This document shows, one piece after another, positions 1-14,060 of a DNA stretch of 64,000 bases (positions are counted from its first letter, which is position 1; each line of letters starts with the position of its first letter). The stretch comes from Kryptolebias marmoratus. Taxonomy: Eukaryota; Chordata; Actinopteri; Cyprinodontiformes; Rivulidae. Made by a program: the position numbers and the translations under genes. The stretch is taken from assembly GCF_001649575.2 (NCBI RefSeq), contig NC_051449.1:12438837-12502836 (forward strand), in the 5' to 3' direction. A model generated the notes under the pieces. It was not told where the DNA came from. It worked only from the letters and a program-made list of their open reading frames with translations, and searched no databases.

Positions 1-2785
1 TGATAGTTGGAGAAATTTGGAGAAAAAGTGGAAGCCCACGACATGATTAAAAAAAAACATCTGACTGCTTGTAAAATTTGTAAGATGGACAAAATGTTTT
101 TTTTATGATAAAAGCAAAAGCTGGAAACCAAGACATCCAGACAAATGGCAGTAAAAACCCATGATTTCTAACAGGCACATGCACTTTTAGAGGAAGCCCA
201 TATTGGGGCGCATGAGAGAACAGAACAGCAACCAAGATGAGACAAAGACAAGAGATGGGAAAAGCTCTTGGCTACTGCTCCTTCAGGCTCAGGAGTGCAG
301 ATTTGACAAGCATTTAGTTTTTGGTTTTCAAAGAAGAAACTATGAAAGCCCTCTTTCAAGCCTGGACTGATAGGGGGGGATTAGACAGGGAAGTACAGAG
401 TGAAAGACAGGAACATTCCTTTTACACATCTTGTGCATTTACCTGTCAGAGCACTGCAATAAAGCTGCTCCAACATGGGCAAAGTGCCAAGATTTGAATT
501 CTAAAGGCCTGCTGGGCTGTCTGCAAGAATATTAACACAAGAGAACCACTCTGTGGGTTTGTCAGAAGGACTGTGTTTCTGCTTTTCATATTCCATTTAT
601 ATTCTAACCAAATGCTCATCTGTCTGTTTTCATCAACTGACAAGTTAAAACAAACACACAAACACAAATCCAATCAATCCAACACTTTGTGTTGTTAAAT
701 ACATGTCTTCATAATTTGTCCAAAAGTTCTATTCCAGTTTGACCTTTTAGTATTAGAGCTGCACATCTTTTCCATGTCATTTTGAATTTCCCTTACAGCT
801 ATGAAGGAGTGCAATTTTCTTTGGTTCACACTATTTTATTTCCTCAAAGGAATGCTTAATTTTTTCTGAGTAAAATATAGGTTCTGAAATGTCACATAAT
901 TTGTTGACTTCCTGTCAGAAAGCTGTCTGTTTTAAAAACTCACGTGTTTGCTAAATTTTATGGTATTAGCCATTTTGCTTAATTTTATCTCTGTTAGATT
1001 TGTGTATTTGCAGGAAGTAGTATAGAACAGATTGCATATTTTTGGCTTTTCTCAGAATAACAACATCAGGATATATATTTGCCAATAATTATGCACAGTT
1101 GCATGCAGTGCAAACACAGGACAGGATGCACTGATCTCCACTGAAGCTTTGTTACCAAGAGGATTACTTCATGATAGTTATTTTTTACATGATATTTAAT
1201 CCTTTTTTTCACCATTTTTAATATTTTTAAATAATTTTTTAAACATTTATTTGTATTAATAACCAGTCCTTTATGTTAAAATGATAGCCAGTATTTAGAC
1301 TCACAGCCATGAACATAATCACAAACATATAATCTAAATAATCAAAGTAACTACAGTGATGTGTATCCCAGTGCTAGAAGCAGGAAATAAGTCATCATTA
1401 AATGTTTTGCAATTGACTCTTAATTTAGGTTCCCAGCTAAGTGGACACATATTGCATAAATAAAGAAAAACTTTATCATGGTATCTTCACTTCAGAACTA
1501 GACAAACCACTTTTTTCTTACCACAGTTTAATTTAAAGCTAAAATCATCAAGGTAAAGTCATCTAAAATTACAAGACCTTCATCATTTTCATGTATGAAT
1601 ATCATCCTGTAAATCGAATGCTTGAGAGTTCCTAAAGCTGACACTCACTGAACACACAGCTAAAACAGCTGGAGCAGTTTTTCAGATGCTCTGCTTATAA
1701 GGCCCGTGCTGCTTTGCATCCTGGGAGATGTGCGACATCAGGGATGATGGCCTACATAGAACAATGATTTGGTGGCCTGGTTTCTGAAATAAGCTGCTGT
1801 GGTGAATGCTGCTCTGTGCTGTTTTCCCTGGGTGTCATTGTGGTTTGTGGACAAATGAGGAACGCAGACCACAGATTTAATGGTTCTGACATCCTTAAAC
1901 ATCTTCATCTTTGTCTCAGACTGCTGATGCTTTCCAGTGGCTTCTGTGCTGAATCTGAATATCTTCCCTGTTGGTCGCTGTTGCTAAACGTCCTGCCAAT
2001 CTCTAGTAAATGTTCCACTCCCATTGTCTTGCCACCCGTGACTTCCATGTTGCTGTTTGTTTCAGTCTGACTGTCAGTTAACCATGCATATCTGTTTGCT
2101 GTCCAGACTTTTCACTGACTCACGGTGACGAAGAGGGGGGCTAAAGTGTTAGCCTGCCCTGACCTGACTTCAAAATAGACTGCTTGGCACGCATAGCATT
2201 CTCACAGAACATCTCCAAAACAGGGCTTCCCTTGTACAGTTTTAGTTCCCATGTCGGCCTCTCTTTTAGTTCAAACTTTCAGAATGACTCACTGGTTAAA
2301 AGAGCCATCAAGTGAGAGCGATCATCCAACCCTACGGCTATCGTCAAAGTGTTTCTGATTGTCAGTTCACAAGAGCATACAGTTCTCTTTTAATTCAGCA
2401 ATTACAGAGGCTGTTGGTGGTTCTCCACTGATCTGACCTTCGCTGACTGTTTACTGTATAAATATGTTAACATGCTGCAAGTGCTCATGGAAGCAGCTCC
2501 TTATTACTAATATGTTAGGCCATATAACTCTCCAACAAAAACTGTCACCACCTGACAGGTGATGATACTATTTATCTTGATCTATATTAAATCTAGACCA
2601 ATGACATGAAATATTGTAGATAAGAGAAACGCCCTAAGGTAATGACTGTTAGCTAGCTCAAGCCATAAATTAAACAAGGCAGTGTTTGAGGATTTGGGCA
2701 AGTGTGGGTCTGCTGTCTAGAAGCCCAGATTCCCTGGCCATTTTCCCAGCCAGAGGCGAAGGAAGGAAATGGGGAAGAGCATGCA

Positions 2786-2794
2786 TGTGTGTGG

Positions 2795-2839
<45 letters not shown>

Positions 2840-2845
2840 TGTGTG
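2786..2845. repeat. (GT)n microsatellite
   Basis: An almost pure TG dinucleotide run of about 60 bp, interrupted by single GGG and TTT steps, lies inside gpc1 intron 1. Repetitive open frames on both strands here are by-products of the repeat. Confidence 0.97.
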
Positions 2846-3830
2846 GAAGGAGGGGGAAAACTGATTGAACCAAAGGAGGAACTGAGAGACTTGTATGTGC
2901 TTTGATCTGATGACTGAGGCAGAAAAGATCAGTGATCTTCTCTCCAAGTAAAACTCTTTAACCGGCTTGCCTGACTTTTTATGCTTATCAAAATCATTAC
3001 TGGGAATTAAAGAAGACCCGATCGAGGATTTGACAACCTTTCTATCTGGCTTTGAAAATGGTTAAATGGGAGTGGCAGGGGTGTGTTTTTAAAGGTCTGA
3101 AGTTGATGACTGATGGCATTTTTGTGAAGGTCTTTGTAAAGTAGTAGAAAAGAGAAAGAGATTGCTGATTACATATTAAAAGTTTAATCACAAGCAAGTT
3201 TGTGCTCTGGATTTTAAGTCAATTTCTATTTAGAAACTGAAAGTTAGAGAAGAACCTGTACTTTGCAAAAGTTTAAAGCATTTATTTTTTCAGGGACGTA
3301 GACTAGGAATATGTTAAAGTAGTTATAATACTATTTGTTTTGGCTTTCTGAAGATCTTTCAAAGGTTTTTTGTTTGTTTGTTTTTTTGACATTAGTAACT
3401 TCTCTTTAATTTGTTAATGTTTCTTCCAGTCACTTTTAGTCCAGCACTATAGGAGGAATACGTGTTTGTCTGCTTTACTATGACTTATGAATCTTTTGGG
3501 CATAAAAGGCTTTAGAACTTAGGAATGGACCAGTGTTTGCATCTGCACATTAAGACAACTTATCAAATTTTGAATAGAATTTTTAGGATATTATTTCTTT
3601 AGCTGAAAATATGGAATTTACAAAATATAACATATTTTGAGTAATTAAAAATAATATTTTAGCTCTGGCAAGTCATTCCCAAAGAGCTGAGAAGAAAAGT
3701 AATCAGTGCAGTTGATGATTGACTGAAGGATGATGCATTTCTTAAGTCCTGTATCAGGTCTTTGCAGTCCTTTTTTTCTTTAAAAACATAACTTTAAAAC
3801 ACTGATAATCTGCTGTAATCTGTTGTTTTG

Positions 3831-4010
3831 ACACTTCTTCTTTTGTCCTCCTCTTCTTACCTTTCCTTGTTTTTTAAGTAGTCACTGCACAAAATGCTGT
3901 CATGGTCAGATATACACACTGGACAGAAAATATGTGAAAAAGCAGCCTAATTTTGAAAACCTTGAAAAACCTTTGGAGACCTAAAGAACTATTGATCAAG
4001 ACATCTTTAA
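3831..4010 (+). repeat. Dispersed repeat, copy 1 (unknown family)
   Basis: This stretch shares an ordered series of short matches with 30647-30838: a CACTTCTTCTTT pyrimidine start, CTGCAC-n-ATGCTGT, an actg-n-a-n-aaat block, a tgtga/ggtga block, and AACTATT-n-AT near the end. Both copies are in the same orientation and diverged. The family was not recognised, and it may be an old SINE or MITE. Confidence 0.45.
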
Positions 4011-7000
4011 GATAGACATTTTTGCATACTATACATAGTGAAGAACTTTAACTTCATCAATAAATAGAGATCATGGCAGCAACTTCAGTCATAACTTCCT
4101 TTGAAAAGCCTTATAATGTTTCTAGTAAATGTTTTTACATTTCTGTAAGAAAGGATGCCAAATATGAAAAGATACAAACACTAAGTTTAAACCTAAGACA
4201 CAGTAACTTAAAGAGGTCAATAAATGTTGTTAAATTGGTGGCCTTCCAAAACTATTTAAGTAGGATCTTGCTGTAAATTTCACATTTCAAAAGAACACAC
4301 ATTTTCAGTAGAACATACAGACCATTATTATATTATATATTATATTATATTTGGAGCCTTTGCTTACTAGTCAAGCAGTGAAGTATTTGGATGCATGTGA
4401 CAGAGTATAAATATCATGGCCTTGTTGATTACTGCTGAGTTCTTTCTGTATCACCGCTCGAGGCAAGTGCAGATAAGAAACTGGAAGTAAGTATGCTAAG
4501 GTATTTTGAGTTCATCATCAGCAAAAATATAATAAAACAGTCAAACAAACATTGCCTTGTTTTTAAGCACCTGACCTCACCTTCCTTTTACCTGAGGTAA
4601 CGTTGAGGTGTACACATTAGCAGAAAGTTATCCATATGTCGCTACAATACTGATTAGTTAAAAGTGACTCTTCTTTTCACTTGTCTTTTTTGTGTCTTTC
4701 ATTTCCCAACTTTGGTTTGCACTACATATTTTCTTTATCACATTGATTCTTTATTGTGCTTACCTCCTCGTATTCCATCTGCCAGCAGCTGCACCACCCA
4801 ACCCCCTTTGGAGTCTATGTCTCTGACTAAGTGAGTTCTAGCTCTTGTTGCTTTGACTGGCCCTGACAACAGCGGGTCAGCTTGTGTGTCAGCTTCTCTA
4901 CCACTGAACAGTGCAGGGCAGAGAGAAACTGGCAAGTTTGTTTGTTCTTTCACCAGCAGGAGAGATTTCTATCACAAGCTGGATGTTGCAAGTGTATAGA
5001 AGTCAAGCCTTTAGCGGTCTCTCTCTCTCTTGCTCTCTCATACAGACACAAAATCACATAAACCTGCACAGAGGCACATACACATTTTTTTTTTTTTACT
5101 TTTCTTTCTTTTTCTGACTTTACCTGCCTTGTAATGAAATATTAAATATTTAATCCCCTATACTATGCTGAAAATTCACCTACTTGGGACAAGTTAACAC
5201 TGCTATACAACTGCAACATTGATTAAATGAATAAGAAGAGTAAGATATATCAACAGGTTTCTCTTTCTGACATATAAAAAAAAATCCCCAACTGCAAACA
5301 AAATGCAATTTTTAAGTTGTGGTCATGAATCTCCCCATAACCTCTTTCTACAATTGCATGCATTTTTTAAAGTATCTGTTCAACAACAGAATGACTAATC
5401 TGCCTTGTCTTCTGGTTAAAAAAATGAGTTGTTTCAGTAAATTTCAAAATTCCTGACATTGCCTGGTGAATCTTTGAATGCAGCAATGTTACAGGTTCAC
5501 ATTGTGAAAAGAGCATCTGTCAGTTCCTCCTCATCCTTCCTCTTTCTTTTGTTTCTGCCACGCTTCAAGAGTTCATTGCAGTGTGCAGCATCAGTCTATT
5601 TTATTTTTCCTATGCTTGATGTGACAGGCTGTTCTGACTGATGTGCGCCAACTGTTGACATCTACTGTCAAGACTTTTTACTAGAACACCGGTGAAATAC
5701 CCACCTACATGCACTCCAAAAACAACTGAAGTTCCTTCGTACACAGAAACGAGGCCAGCTCCCTGCAGCATATATATAGCTACTTGTTTTATTTCGAGAT
5801 GGCCTGTGATAAGGCAGATATGGAAGATATGGTGTAGAATATACACATAGATAAGTAAAGCTTCTTCAGAATAACTTTCAATGACCTCTTCCACCACTAG
5901 CGTTTCTTATTTTTGCACTCATTCATGCACATAGACAGCACACAGTGATGCTCAAGTTAAAGCATTTCTGCAATTTGCGAGAGAAGGGTGGGTTAGAGGG
6001 TGTATCTAGGACAGCATGTTATTGGATGTGTTATTTTTATTAAGTCTAAGCAAATTTAATTCTATTGCAGTCGAGGTCAGTTCAGTTTTATCTTTGGCTA
6101 AGTAAAACAAACTATCAAAGTCATGGAACATGGTGAGAATAGATAGTAGAAATGCCAATGAAGACTGCAGGACATGTCCATAAAACGACAACAGCACATG
6201 GACCTGTTTCTGCCAGCCCTTTGACTGAACCTGCTAAGTGAACAGGACAGGCTGCTGCTTTCAGTTAATGCTGCTGGCATTCACACTCTTTGGTTATTCA
6301 TCAGCCACAGGGACTTGCGTATTGGTGTGCGTGAATGGGGGAGAAAAACAGAGAAAGGCCAAGAGAGAAGGAGGAGAACAAAAGCCAAATATATGTGTGC
6401 AGCACTGTGTATGTCATTATGTGATTGTCCTTTCAGAGGACACAGTCTAGCATGTTTTTCAGAGCTACACAAACTTAATTACAAAACCTGCTGAAAGATA
6501 CTATGTTCTTTATAAAGTACAGCCCCTGTTTGAAAGCCATAAAAATGTTGGGTTCTTTGCAAATTCTCTTTGACCCAGTGCAAATGTTACAGGCATAGGC
6601 TGTTGGGCTGAATATTTATATCATCCATTTCCACTCGTAAGTTTTAGTTTAGTTTGTCTCTCTTTCTCACCCACTCACATTCTTTCTTTCATTACATCAA
6701 CATTAGAAATTGTTAGTTCTAATCCATTTTGTTCTGTAAACATTGACAGTATCACCAAAATCCCCAAGACTGATGTTCTTGCATCTGGTACATATCTGCT
6801 AAAATGGGAGATTTTATAAACTATCAAGAAAACAAATATCATCCGTAAAGGTTTCATTCACTTGAAAGTTCCCTTTGCCTCAGGATAAATCCTGTTAGTT
6901 TTGTTCACATTTTTTAAGTGACTTTTTTTTACATTTACATTACAAGACAATGCATACTGTCCTTGTGAAATGTGTAAAGAAAAGCACAGTGGAGCACAAT

Positions 7001-8013
7001 GTTGCATAGGAGAGTAATCAGAATCTCAGTGGGAAGAAAAGGTCTGCTATCTCAGCAGAAAAGTGGTAAAATGTATACAGAACAGCTCTTAATTTACTAA
7101 CATTACAAGTGTAGAGCTTTTTTTTTTGCACCCCTCAGTGATTATTACATAAATCATGTCACAATCTGCTTTGTCGTCTTCTCCTCTGTTACATTGTACT
7201 CCCTTCTCACATCTTTGTTGTGCTACTAAATTTTACTCAAGAGTGTCCTAAAGGCTGGACACTATTCATGTTAATCATAGTCGAAGCTGCTCAACTCTAA
7301 CAAAGCAATCTAAGTCCCACCGCTCAGATCATTGCATTGATCATTTTTCTCTCTTGTAGTTTTCCCGGAGAGCTTGCCGAACTATTCCCAGTTAAAAGAT
7401 CACCTTTTTCCATGTTAGTGTAGCGAGTCATTCAGCCATGCCACTAGACAAACTGGCCTCAAGGAGGTCGGCATGTGAAATCAGCTGACCTCAAAGGTAA
7501 AGTGTTATAAATGTGTTGTGTGGCTGCCACCTAGTCTGGCTCGAGAAAGCTATTTATGTGACTCTCTGTGTAGCTCGCATTACCAGACTGAGTATCCAGG
7601 GTCTATAGGTGAAAGCCTGAATAACATGAGGGTCATTCACTATGTGTGAATGTTAGGAGTACAAAGACAGCCCAGACTTACACACAGCAAACAGGCATGC
7701 AGGGTGGTACAGACTTCCCAGTGCCATTTATAAAGAGCATTTGTTGAATTGGTATGTGAATTTTCAGTGCGTACATTTGGCGTATCAGATGTTTTACCTT
7801 CTGACGCTAAGAAGACTTCATCTGTGTAACTCTAATCCACTGTTCAGAGAGTTTGTGGGAGTGTCCTTATTCATGTATGTGATTCCTGGTCTTCCACGGA
7901 TGTTTTCACTGGCATAGACAATAATCCACCTAGCTGTGGACACACACACTCTGACCACTTGCTGGATTAGGCTGCTAATCTCTTTGGTCCCACAGCACAC
8001 TTACTGCATATGA

Positions 8014-8032
8014 ACACACACACACACACACA
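8014..8032. repeat. Short (CA)n run
   Basis: About nine CA units in gpc1 intron 1. Confidence 0.9.
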
Positions 8033-11000
8033 TAGATTGTGATTTGAAACTCATCAGTTATGCAATGTCAGTCATTACCAGGAGCTATTTGTTACATCAG
8101 TATGATTGCACTCATGCCATCTTGTTTAGCTAGAAACCTTTTCAGTCGGGTTTATTATCTGATCTATGATTGAGTTGATTGTTTTTTAGAAATAATAATT
8201 AGTAAAATCATCATTAAACTTACCCAGAACTTGACTTCTAGCACAATATTTTGCAGTTTCTTTACACGCACAAATGTTGTTTCAAGTTATAAATTTATGG
8301 TTACAAGTCTATTGCAATAGTTATATAACACTTTTGACATAAAACACAGATAAAATAATATTATAACAAGCCTGTAACCAACATGATGCTAATTGCCAAA
8401 TCATGAATGCATGACACCACTCTAACTAAAATTGATTCAGCTTCAAGCCATTCAGGCAATAGGATGGAAATAATGATCACTTCTGTGATTGTGTAACAGT
8501 GAACGTGTAGTGTAAGAATATTGCTGTGGATAAATTATACAATATGTCATGGGCACACAATGTTACAGAATTCTCCCCAATCCATTCTCCACCAGAATAA
8601 AAGACAGCATTTTTTTTTAAAAAGTTGTCTAACTTGGAGGATGAAATTGATCCTCATGAACACACTGAAAACTGAACAAGCTACTAAAATCCATGTAAAT
8701 TCTGAACTAGTGGGGTAAATATGATGTCAAAACAGCCCCTAAAGTTTAATAAAACTGTGAAAGAAACTGGATTTAACTTGAAGATACTGGTGTTTACTTG
8801 TCCTTACCTTTTTAATAGCCACACACCTGAAAGTGACAAACTTATGCTAAATACTGCAACAAGAGTGACCAAACTGGACAAGACCTCTATTTTGTTCTCA
8901 GCCTTCCAGACCAGCGAGGCTCCGGGTCCTTCTTAATTTCCTGTCGCCCTCTAGTCTCTCTGTGTTTCCCACCATCTCTAAAAGCCTGTGACTGTCAGTC
9001 TCTCCCATGCTTCATCACAGTGTGCATGACCTTATTCTGCCTTTCGAGATTGCTGTTTAATAGGAGCCTTCCTCCCTGGTGAACAATGATAAGCTAATGG
9101 TTGGGGAATTTAACAGCTGTATCTGTCAAAAGGAAAAAGGGGCGAAGTGATAGAGGACTGTTGTGGGCTAAAAGTGAACAATTAGTTTCCTCAATTTTGC
9201 CCACGTGAACAGATTAAAGTTTTTCTGGGTGGTTAGTTTACTTAAGGGAGTATTTTTAGAAGAGGGTCTTGCTACCTGATTGTTGATGTGATAAGTGCAG
9301 AAAATTAGATATTTACATTAATCGAACATTAGCTGTAATCTGGATTCTTTCCCGATCATTTCTGTGTTGGAGCATTACACCTCAGACTGTCCTGATCTCT
9401 TCAGCTGATTTCACTAACTGTTCTATCACAAGACTGAGTTTTTAAGTGCAGCACCATAACTTTATGACTACTTGACTAATTTTATCAGTTTCCTTGTTTG
9501 CCTTCTGATCAGATAGATTAAACATTTAAGGGTGCCCTGCATTGTCCTGTACCAGACTGAAAGCAATATATCCTTTGGGCCTTGTGGTTTGTGGAGTGGA
9601 GTCTGTTTTTACAAACATCATCAGATTCCATTAGATTGATATTTGGAAAGTTTGAAAACTAGAAAAACACCTTGTTGCTTTATTTATTTTTATCATTCTT
9701 AAGGAGTGTTTGCAGGCCCACTGTTGTATACCTCGATGGGAAGTGGCTTACTGCTGCTGGCACCCAAATGGAGAAAGGCACTCACACATACTGCAGTTTA
9801 CCAAATCTAGCAGATGAGACTGCACTGTCTGTAACACGATCCGACTTCTAGGTTAGCCAGCTGGAAACATAATTCTCTGTTACAGGTGACCTTTCTTGCT
9901 GTATATCATTATTTAGACAGAGCAACTGACCCTCTGAAGAAACTGTTTCTGTCAGGCTGCATCTGGAAGTCTCGCTCCTGCTGCTGTCTGTGTGTCAAAG
10001 AAAACATCCATACTTTTTTGCACAAATGCTCAATCATGCTGCACTGGAAGAAGTAATGGCAGACAAATAATCCATTTACACACTGAAACTGAAAGGGCTG
10101 ACAGATAGCAGCTGACCCACAAAGGTACAGTGTGCTATTCTTTAATGAGTCTCAACTTTAGCTCGTGTTTTCTTCTCATTTTCCTTGGTAGAAATCATGC
10201 AGATTTAGGATGGTACAAAATTTTGTTCATGGTGCATGTAGGTTAGTTATAATGTTAGTGAGAGGATGTTGAGAGATGCATCTTCTCCTCTGATCTGGTC
10301 AGGCTGTTCTCCATTTTGGGTTTGAACAAGAGAAGTGCCTTTAATTGCACCATTTCGGACCTGTAATCGATGAGGCTTTTGAGAAGACAGATTTTGAAAC
10401 CTGGTTGACATATCATTAGTGAAGTACACAGATTCTTGTCACACACTCTACTGTCAATGTAAAATATAGCTGAGGTGGTGGAAAAGGATGAGGGGAGCAC
10501 ACTAATTATTTCAAGCTACAACCACAGCAAATGAAGCTGGCACAATTCCTTGTAACACGAGTCAGAGCACAGAGGAATCACAAGCTTTGACAACAAAAGG
10601 ATGACAGTGGAATCGGCCTCATCGATGTGTCATCACATTGTGCTTGGAGTCTTGCCCTGAGTTGAGGTTCATCCAGGTGCAGAATAATGACAGCCTTAGA
10701 CATGTTAAACAATAGTTCTAGCACTCATGTGTTTACTGAATTTGCTCATGTACAGACCAGATGAAGCTCAGTCATGTGAGCTGACATATTAATTAAACTT
10801 TTCAAGACTTGTCACAATGTTAGATGTGTACAGTGAGCTGTAAACCTTTGATTAAACTGGAGCTTAGAGCTTTAGCTGAAATCGGCAGACACTGGAATAA
10901 CTGCTAAAACGTGTTGAATGATTTTACTATTATACATTCAGCTAACGTATTAGTGCTCTCTGGACTGATTGCAGGTTTAAAAGCAAACTTGGGTATAATG

Positions 11001-11575
11001 TCATGTTGATCTTATGTGCTCTTTGAACGCTTAAAATAAAGGGTAATAACTTCAAATATATGACTTTTTTTATCAAGTTTCGTATCTTTACATTGATACA
11101 CTAAAAATCGATTCTGGGGACAAAAAAAAAGAATAATTATTTTCAAAAATTTCAACCTCAAACAACAACATACTTTTTTGCATTTAATTTCTGGGTTTTT
11201 GTAGACAAGTGTACATTTGTGAAAAGAGAGCAAATTTTCTAAGTTGCATGTTTGTCTGAGTCAAACTATTGTACCCTCCACAATACACTCTCATACATTT
11301 AATTTCCTCTGCTAATGCTATGATCCTATTCTGCAAAAAGTTAACTTTAATGCTAATAGCTGTTTCTGACAAACTACTTGGAGAAGTAGTTTGGAGAAGT
11401 CAAAAGGCAGACACTGTCAGTTTAAGTTGAGTTTATATTTAGAAACTGCGTTGTTTTGGGATTACCATCTTTGATTAGTTGAATGTAAATTAGTCCTTTT
11501 GATGTTTTGTGATGTTCTTTCTTTTCCCACCTCTCCATATTGTCTCTCATCTGTCTCTTCTTGTCCCTCTGCCAG

Positions 11576-11734
11576 GAGAGCACCTGCGCATTTGTTCTCA
11601 GGGTTACACCTGCTGTACCAGTGTCATAGAGGACAACCTGGCCTCGCTGAGCAGCAGGGAGTTGGAGGCAGTTTGCAAAAACACCAGCCGGTCCTTACAG
11701 GTCTCACTTGCTGGACAGCGCAAGGCCTTTGATG
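11576..11734 (+). CDS. gpc1: Glypican-1, coding exon 2
   Basis: The acceptor is a pyrimidine-rich tract ending in gccag and the donor is G|gtgagt. Both flanking introns are phase 1. The exon gives 53 codons beginning (G)EHLRICSQGYTCCTS, the conserved N-terminal glypican block with three of the core-domain cysteines, and ends ...RKAFD. Human glypican-1 has nearly the same start (from memory). Odd points: an additional cysteine in EAVCKNTS, where I recall no cysteine in mammals, and an N-glycosylation sequon NTS directly after it, instead of the upstream NRS site of human glypican-1. The missing exon 1 must end with a G to complete the glycine codon. Confidence 0.96.
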
Positions 11735-13760
11735 GTGAGTTTTAGAGTTTATATTATCATGCATCAAGTGAGCTAGAGGGTGTGAATATAAAGAGGAATT
11801 TATGTGGTGCATCTATTTTTACATTTTAAATTTTTACATGCTCACACAAAAATATAGATCTACTGTACTTACACCAGTAAGCAATAAAGTCAGAAGAAAA
11901 AAATATAAGTGGAAAAAAAACACCCCATGTTTTGTTTGAATGGTGTAAGTTTTGTCTTGGTATTCACCCAGTTGTTATTTTGGCAATTAATAATTACCCA
12001 AGCACTAAAAAGAGGCAAATACACCCCATCCTGGCAACTTTATGTCAAACTCCCATCAGGAAGAATCTGTGCCATTTTTGCACCAAAAAAGTCACACATG
12101 AATAATCAGAGTAACTCTGTAAAATAATCAAGAAAGTCTCTGGTCTGACAACCCACAGAACCAAACACATTCACTTTTTTTAGTTTCAATTAACTGGTAC
12201 CACCTTTTAAAATGCAAAATTAGACCAATGGAAAACAAACAGATTGTAGGACGCAGCAAGCAAACAAGCAAACAAGCAAATAAAGACATGGTAGTAGTCC
12301 GTAGAGGTTTAAGATGCACACTGTGGAACATTCTACAAAACTGAAAAAAATAGATTTTATTGGGAACTCATAGCTTTAAAAATTTGAAAATGTACTCAAA
12401 GCAACAACAAATGCAGCACATTGGCAGCATACCTCATCAGTACTTATTTTATGCAATTATTTTACTCCCAGCTGAATAAGATAAAGGAAAATTAGGTTTC
12501 ATGCATAAGACAGCACAAATTTGGGTTCCAGTTTAATGACATGTCACAGTTGTTATTCCAAATCACATAAATCGCTATCTGAATTACATAACTTGTTTAG
12601 TGCTTGTGGCAAACATCAGGCATTATAAACTAATTATAACATCATGTTAGATCTTAATTGCAAAGCATTAAGTGCCAGTAAATTATTATTTTTTGTTTAA
12701 AAATGATCAAAACAAGACAAATGTCTGTGTAATGGCGTGCTCCAGTTAATAGAAAGGTGTCTCTTTCTTCCACTTGTTCCTCTTGACCAGTTTGCAATAA
12801 TAGTTCTGTCAGCTGGAGCTCTGAGATTAACTAGTTACTCCGACCTTTTTCAGATAACACTGATTAGTAGCTGATTGAAATTTGTTTGCATTTCACCTTT
12901 ATGTCCTTATTCCTCCTGACCTATTTTTCACTTTGAATTCTACTGCTGTATCAGAGGGATGAAGTCACCCCAACAAAAAAGAAAATACACGTCCATACAC
13001 AAATAAAAAGTACTGTCCAAAACACATTTTTTTCAAAGATAGTATGTCTTGTTCAACAACTCTTGAAATGTCTTTTTTGCCAGTGGAAGAAAACATACAC
13101 CTCATTAAGCACAGCTGAGCAAGTCAGTCAACAGAAACACATATTCAGGCAGCAGGCAGCTGCAGCCGCTAATAATTTTTTATGTTTTATGTCCAAACAT
13201 TCACAGATAAAACAAAAACTGACACATCACAAAAGTGATTTATTGTGTTGTCTTACAAATCATTTGGCACTTGTTTGTGTTAGCATAAGCTTGCCAGACA
13301 TGTTTCTACCAAATTTTAATAACTTATGTTGGTTTGAAACTGAGAATTAATTAAAATGTTCTTTCATGTTGGTCGTAAATCCAGTTACAACTTCTGCTCT
13401 CTGCATTTCTCCCAACCTCTCTGCTCTGCATGCTGAGAGTAAGTGCTTGAAGATGATGAAGTTAGAGATTGCTTTTTGGAATGTTTTGCACTGTTTCGAG
13501 GTTTTGTTTGTTACAAATTGACATTTTAACATTTCTACTGCACTTAATCTAACATGTAGACCCAAGAGCAGGAAGCCAGTGTGTTCTGTCAAGCTGAGGA
13601 GACCTTGCAAAATATTTTAGATCATGTCAGAGAGACAACATTTTCAAATGGGTTTTTGAATGTTGAACTATTGTTTATAACTCTGATTGTTGCTTGTTTT
13701 AGTGTTTATATATTGCAAGATGATGGGAGAGTTTGATTGGTTTGCCGGTGTTTGTGTGTG

Positions 13761-14060
13761 CTTGTCTGTCGATTAGCAAAATATCTCAGGAACCACAAGA
13801 TGAATTTTATTCTAGCAGAAAGTAATCCTGGGAGGAACATCTACAACTGAATAATTATTGAAGTCAACCCGAATCAAGATGACTGCCACAGCCATTTGAC
13901 CTTAAAAAAATATATTAAAAAAATGTATTAATGGATATAAATGATTTACAACACATACTCTTAGTGTAAGATTAGAAATAACATTATTTTCAAGATTTTA
14001 CCAAAATTGCTACAACTATGTCAATTCTCAACAGAGGTTGATCCTAGTCTAAAACTCTGG
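13761..14060 (+). repeat. 300-bp repeat family, copy A
   Basis: It starts at the shared head TTGTCTGT-n-GATTAGCAAAATAT and continues through 'ctacaactga', 'caagatg(a/g)c(t/c)gccaca' and 'attttcaaga' to about 14060. The same ordered blocks occur in the copies at 19475, 46783 and 48660, all on the same strand. It lies in gpc1 intron 2. Confidence 0.75.

Larger units (their letters stand above)
1..11575 (+). other. gpc1: gpc1 intron 1 (3' part)
   Basis: No exon is supportable here on either strand. Glypican first introns are usually very long, and the AT-rich sequence has no GC-rich promoter and no signal-peptide exon ending in the phase required (G before the acceptor at 11576). It contains a GT microsatellite at 2786-2845, a short AT-rich stretch near 4325-4350, a dispersed-repeat copy at 3831-4010 and a short CA run at 8014-8032. 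The short open frames present look like chance. Confidence 0.75.

Noticed and set aside
2670..2947. Open frames on both strands at the GT repeat
   Set aside because: They are translations of a dinucleotide microsatellite (Cys-Val or His-Thr repeats).
1..11575. gpc1 exon 1 within the window
   Set aside because: No signal-peptide frame ending with the needed phase-1 donor and no CpG-rich start region was found, so exon 1 is taken to lie upstream.
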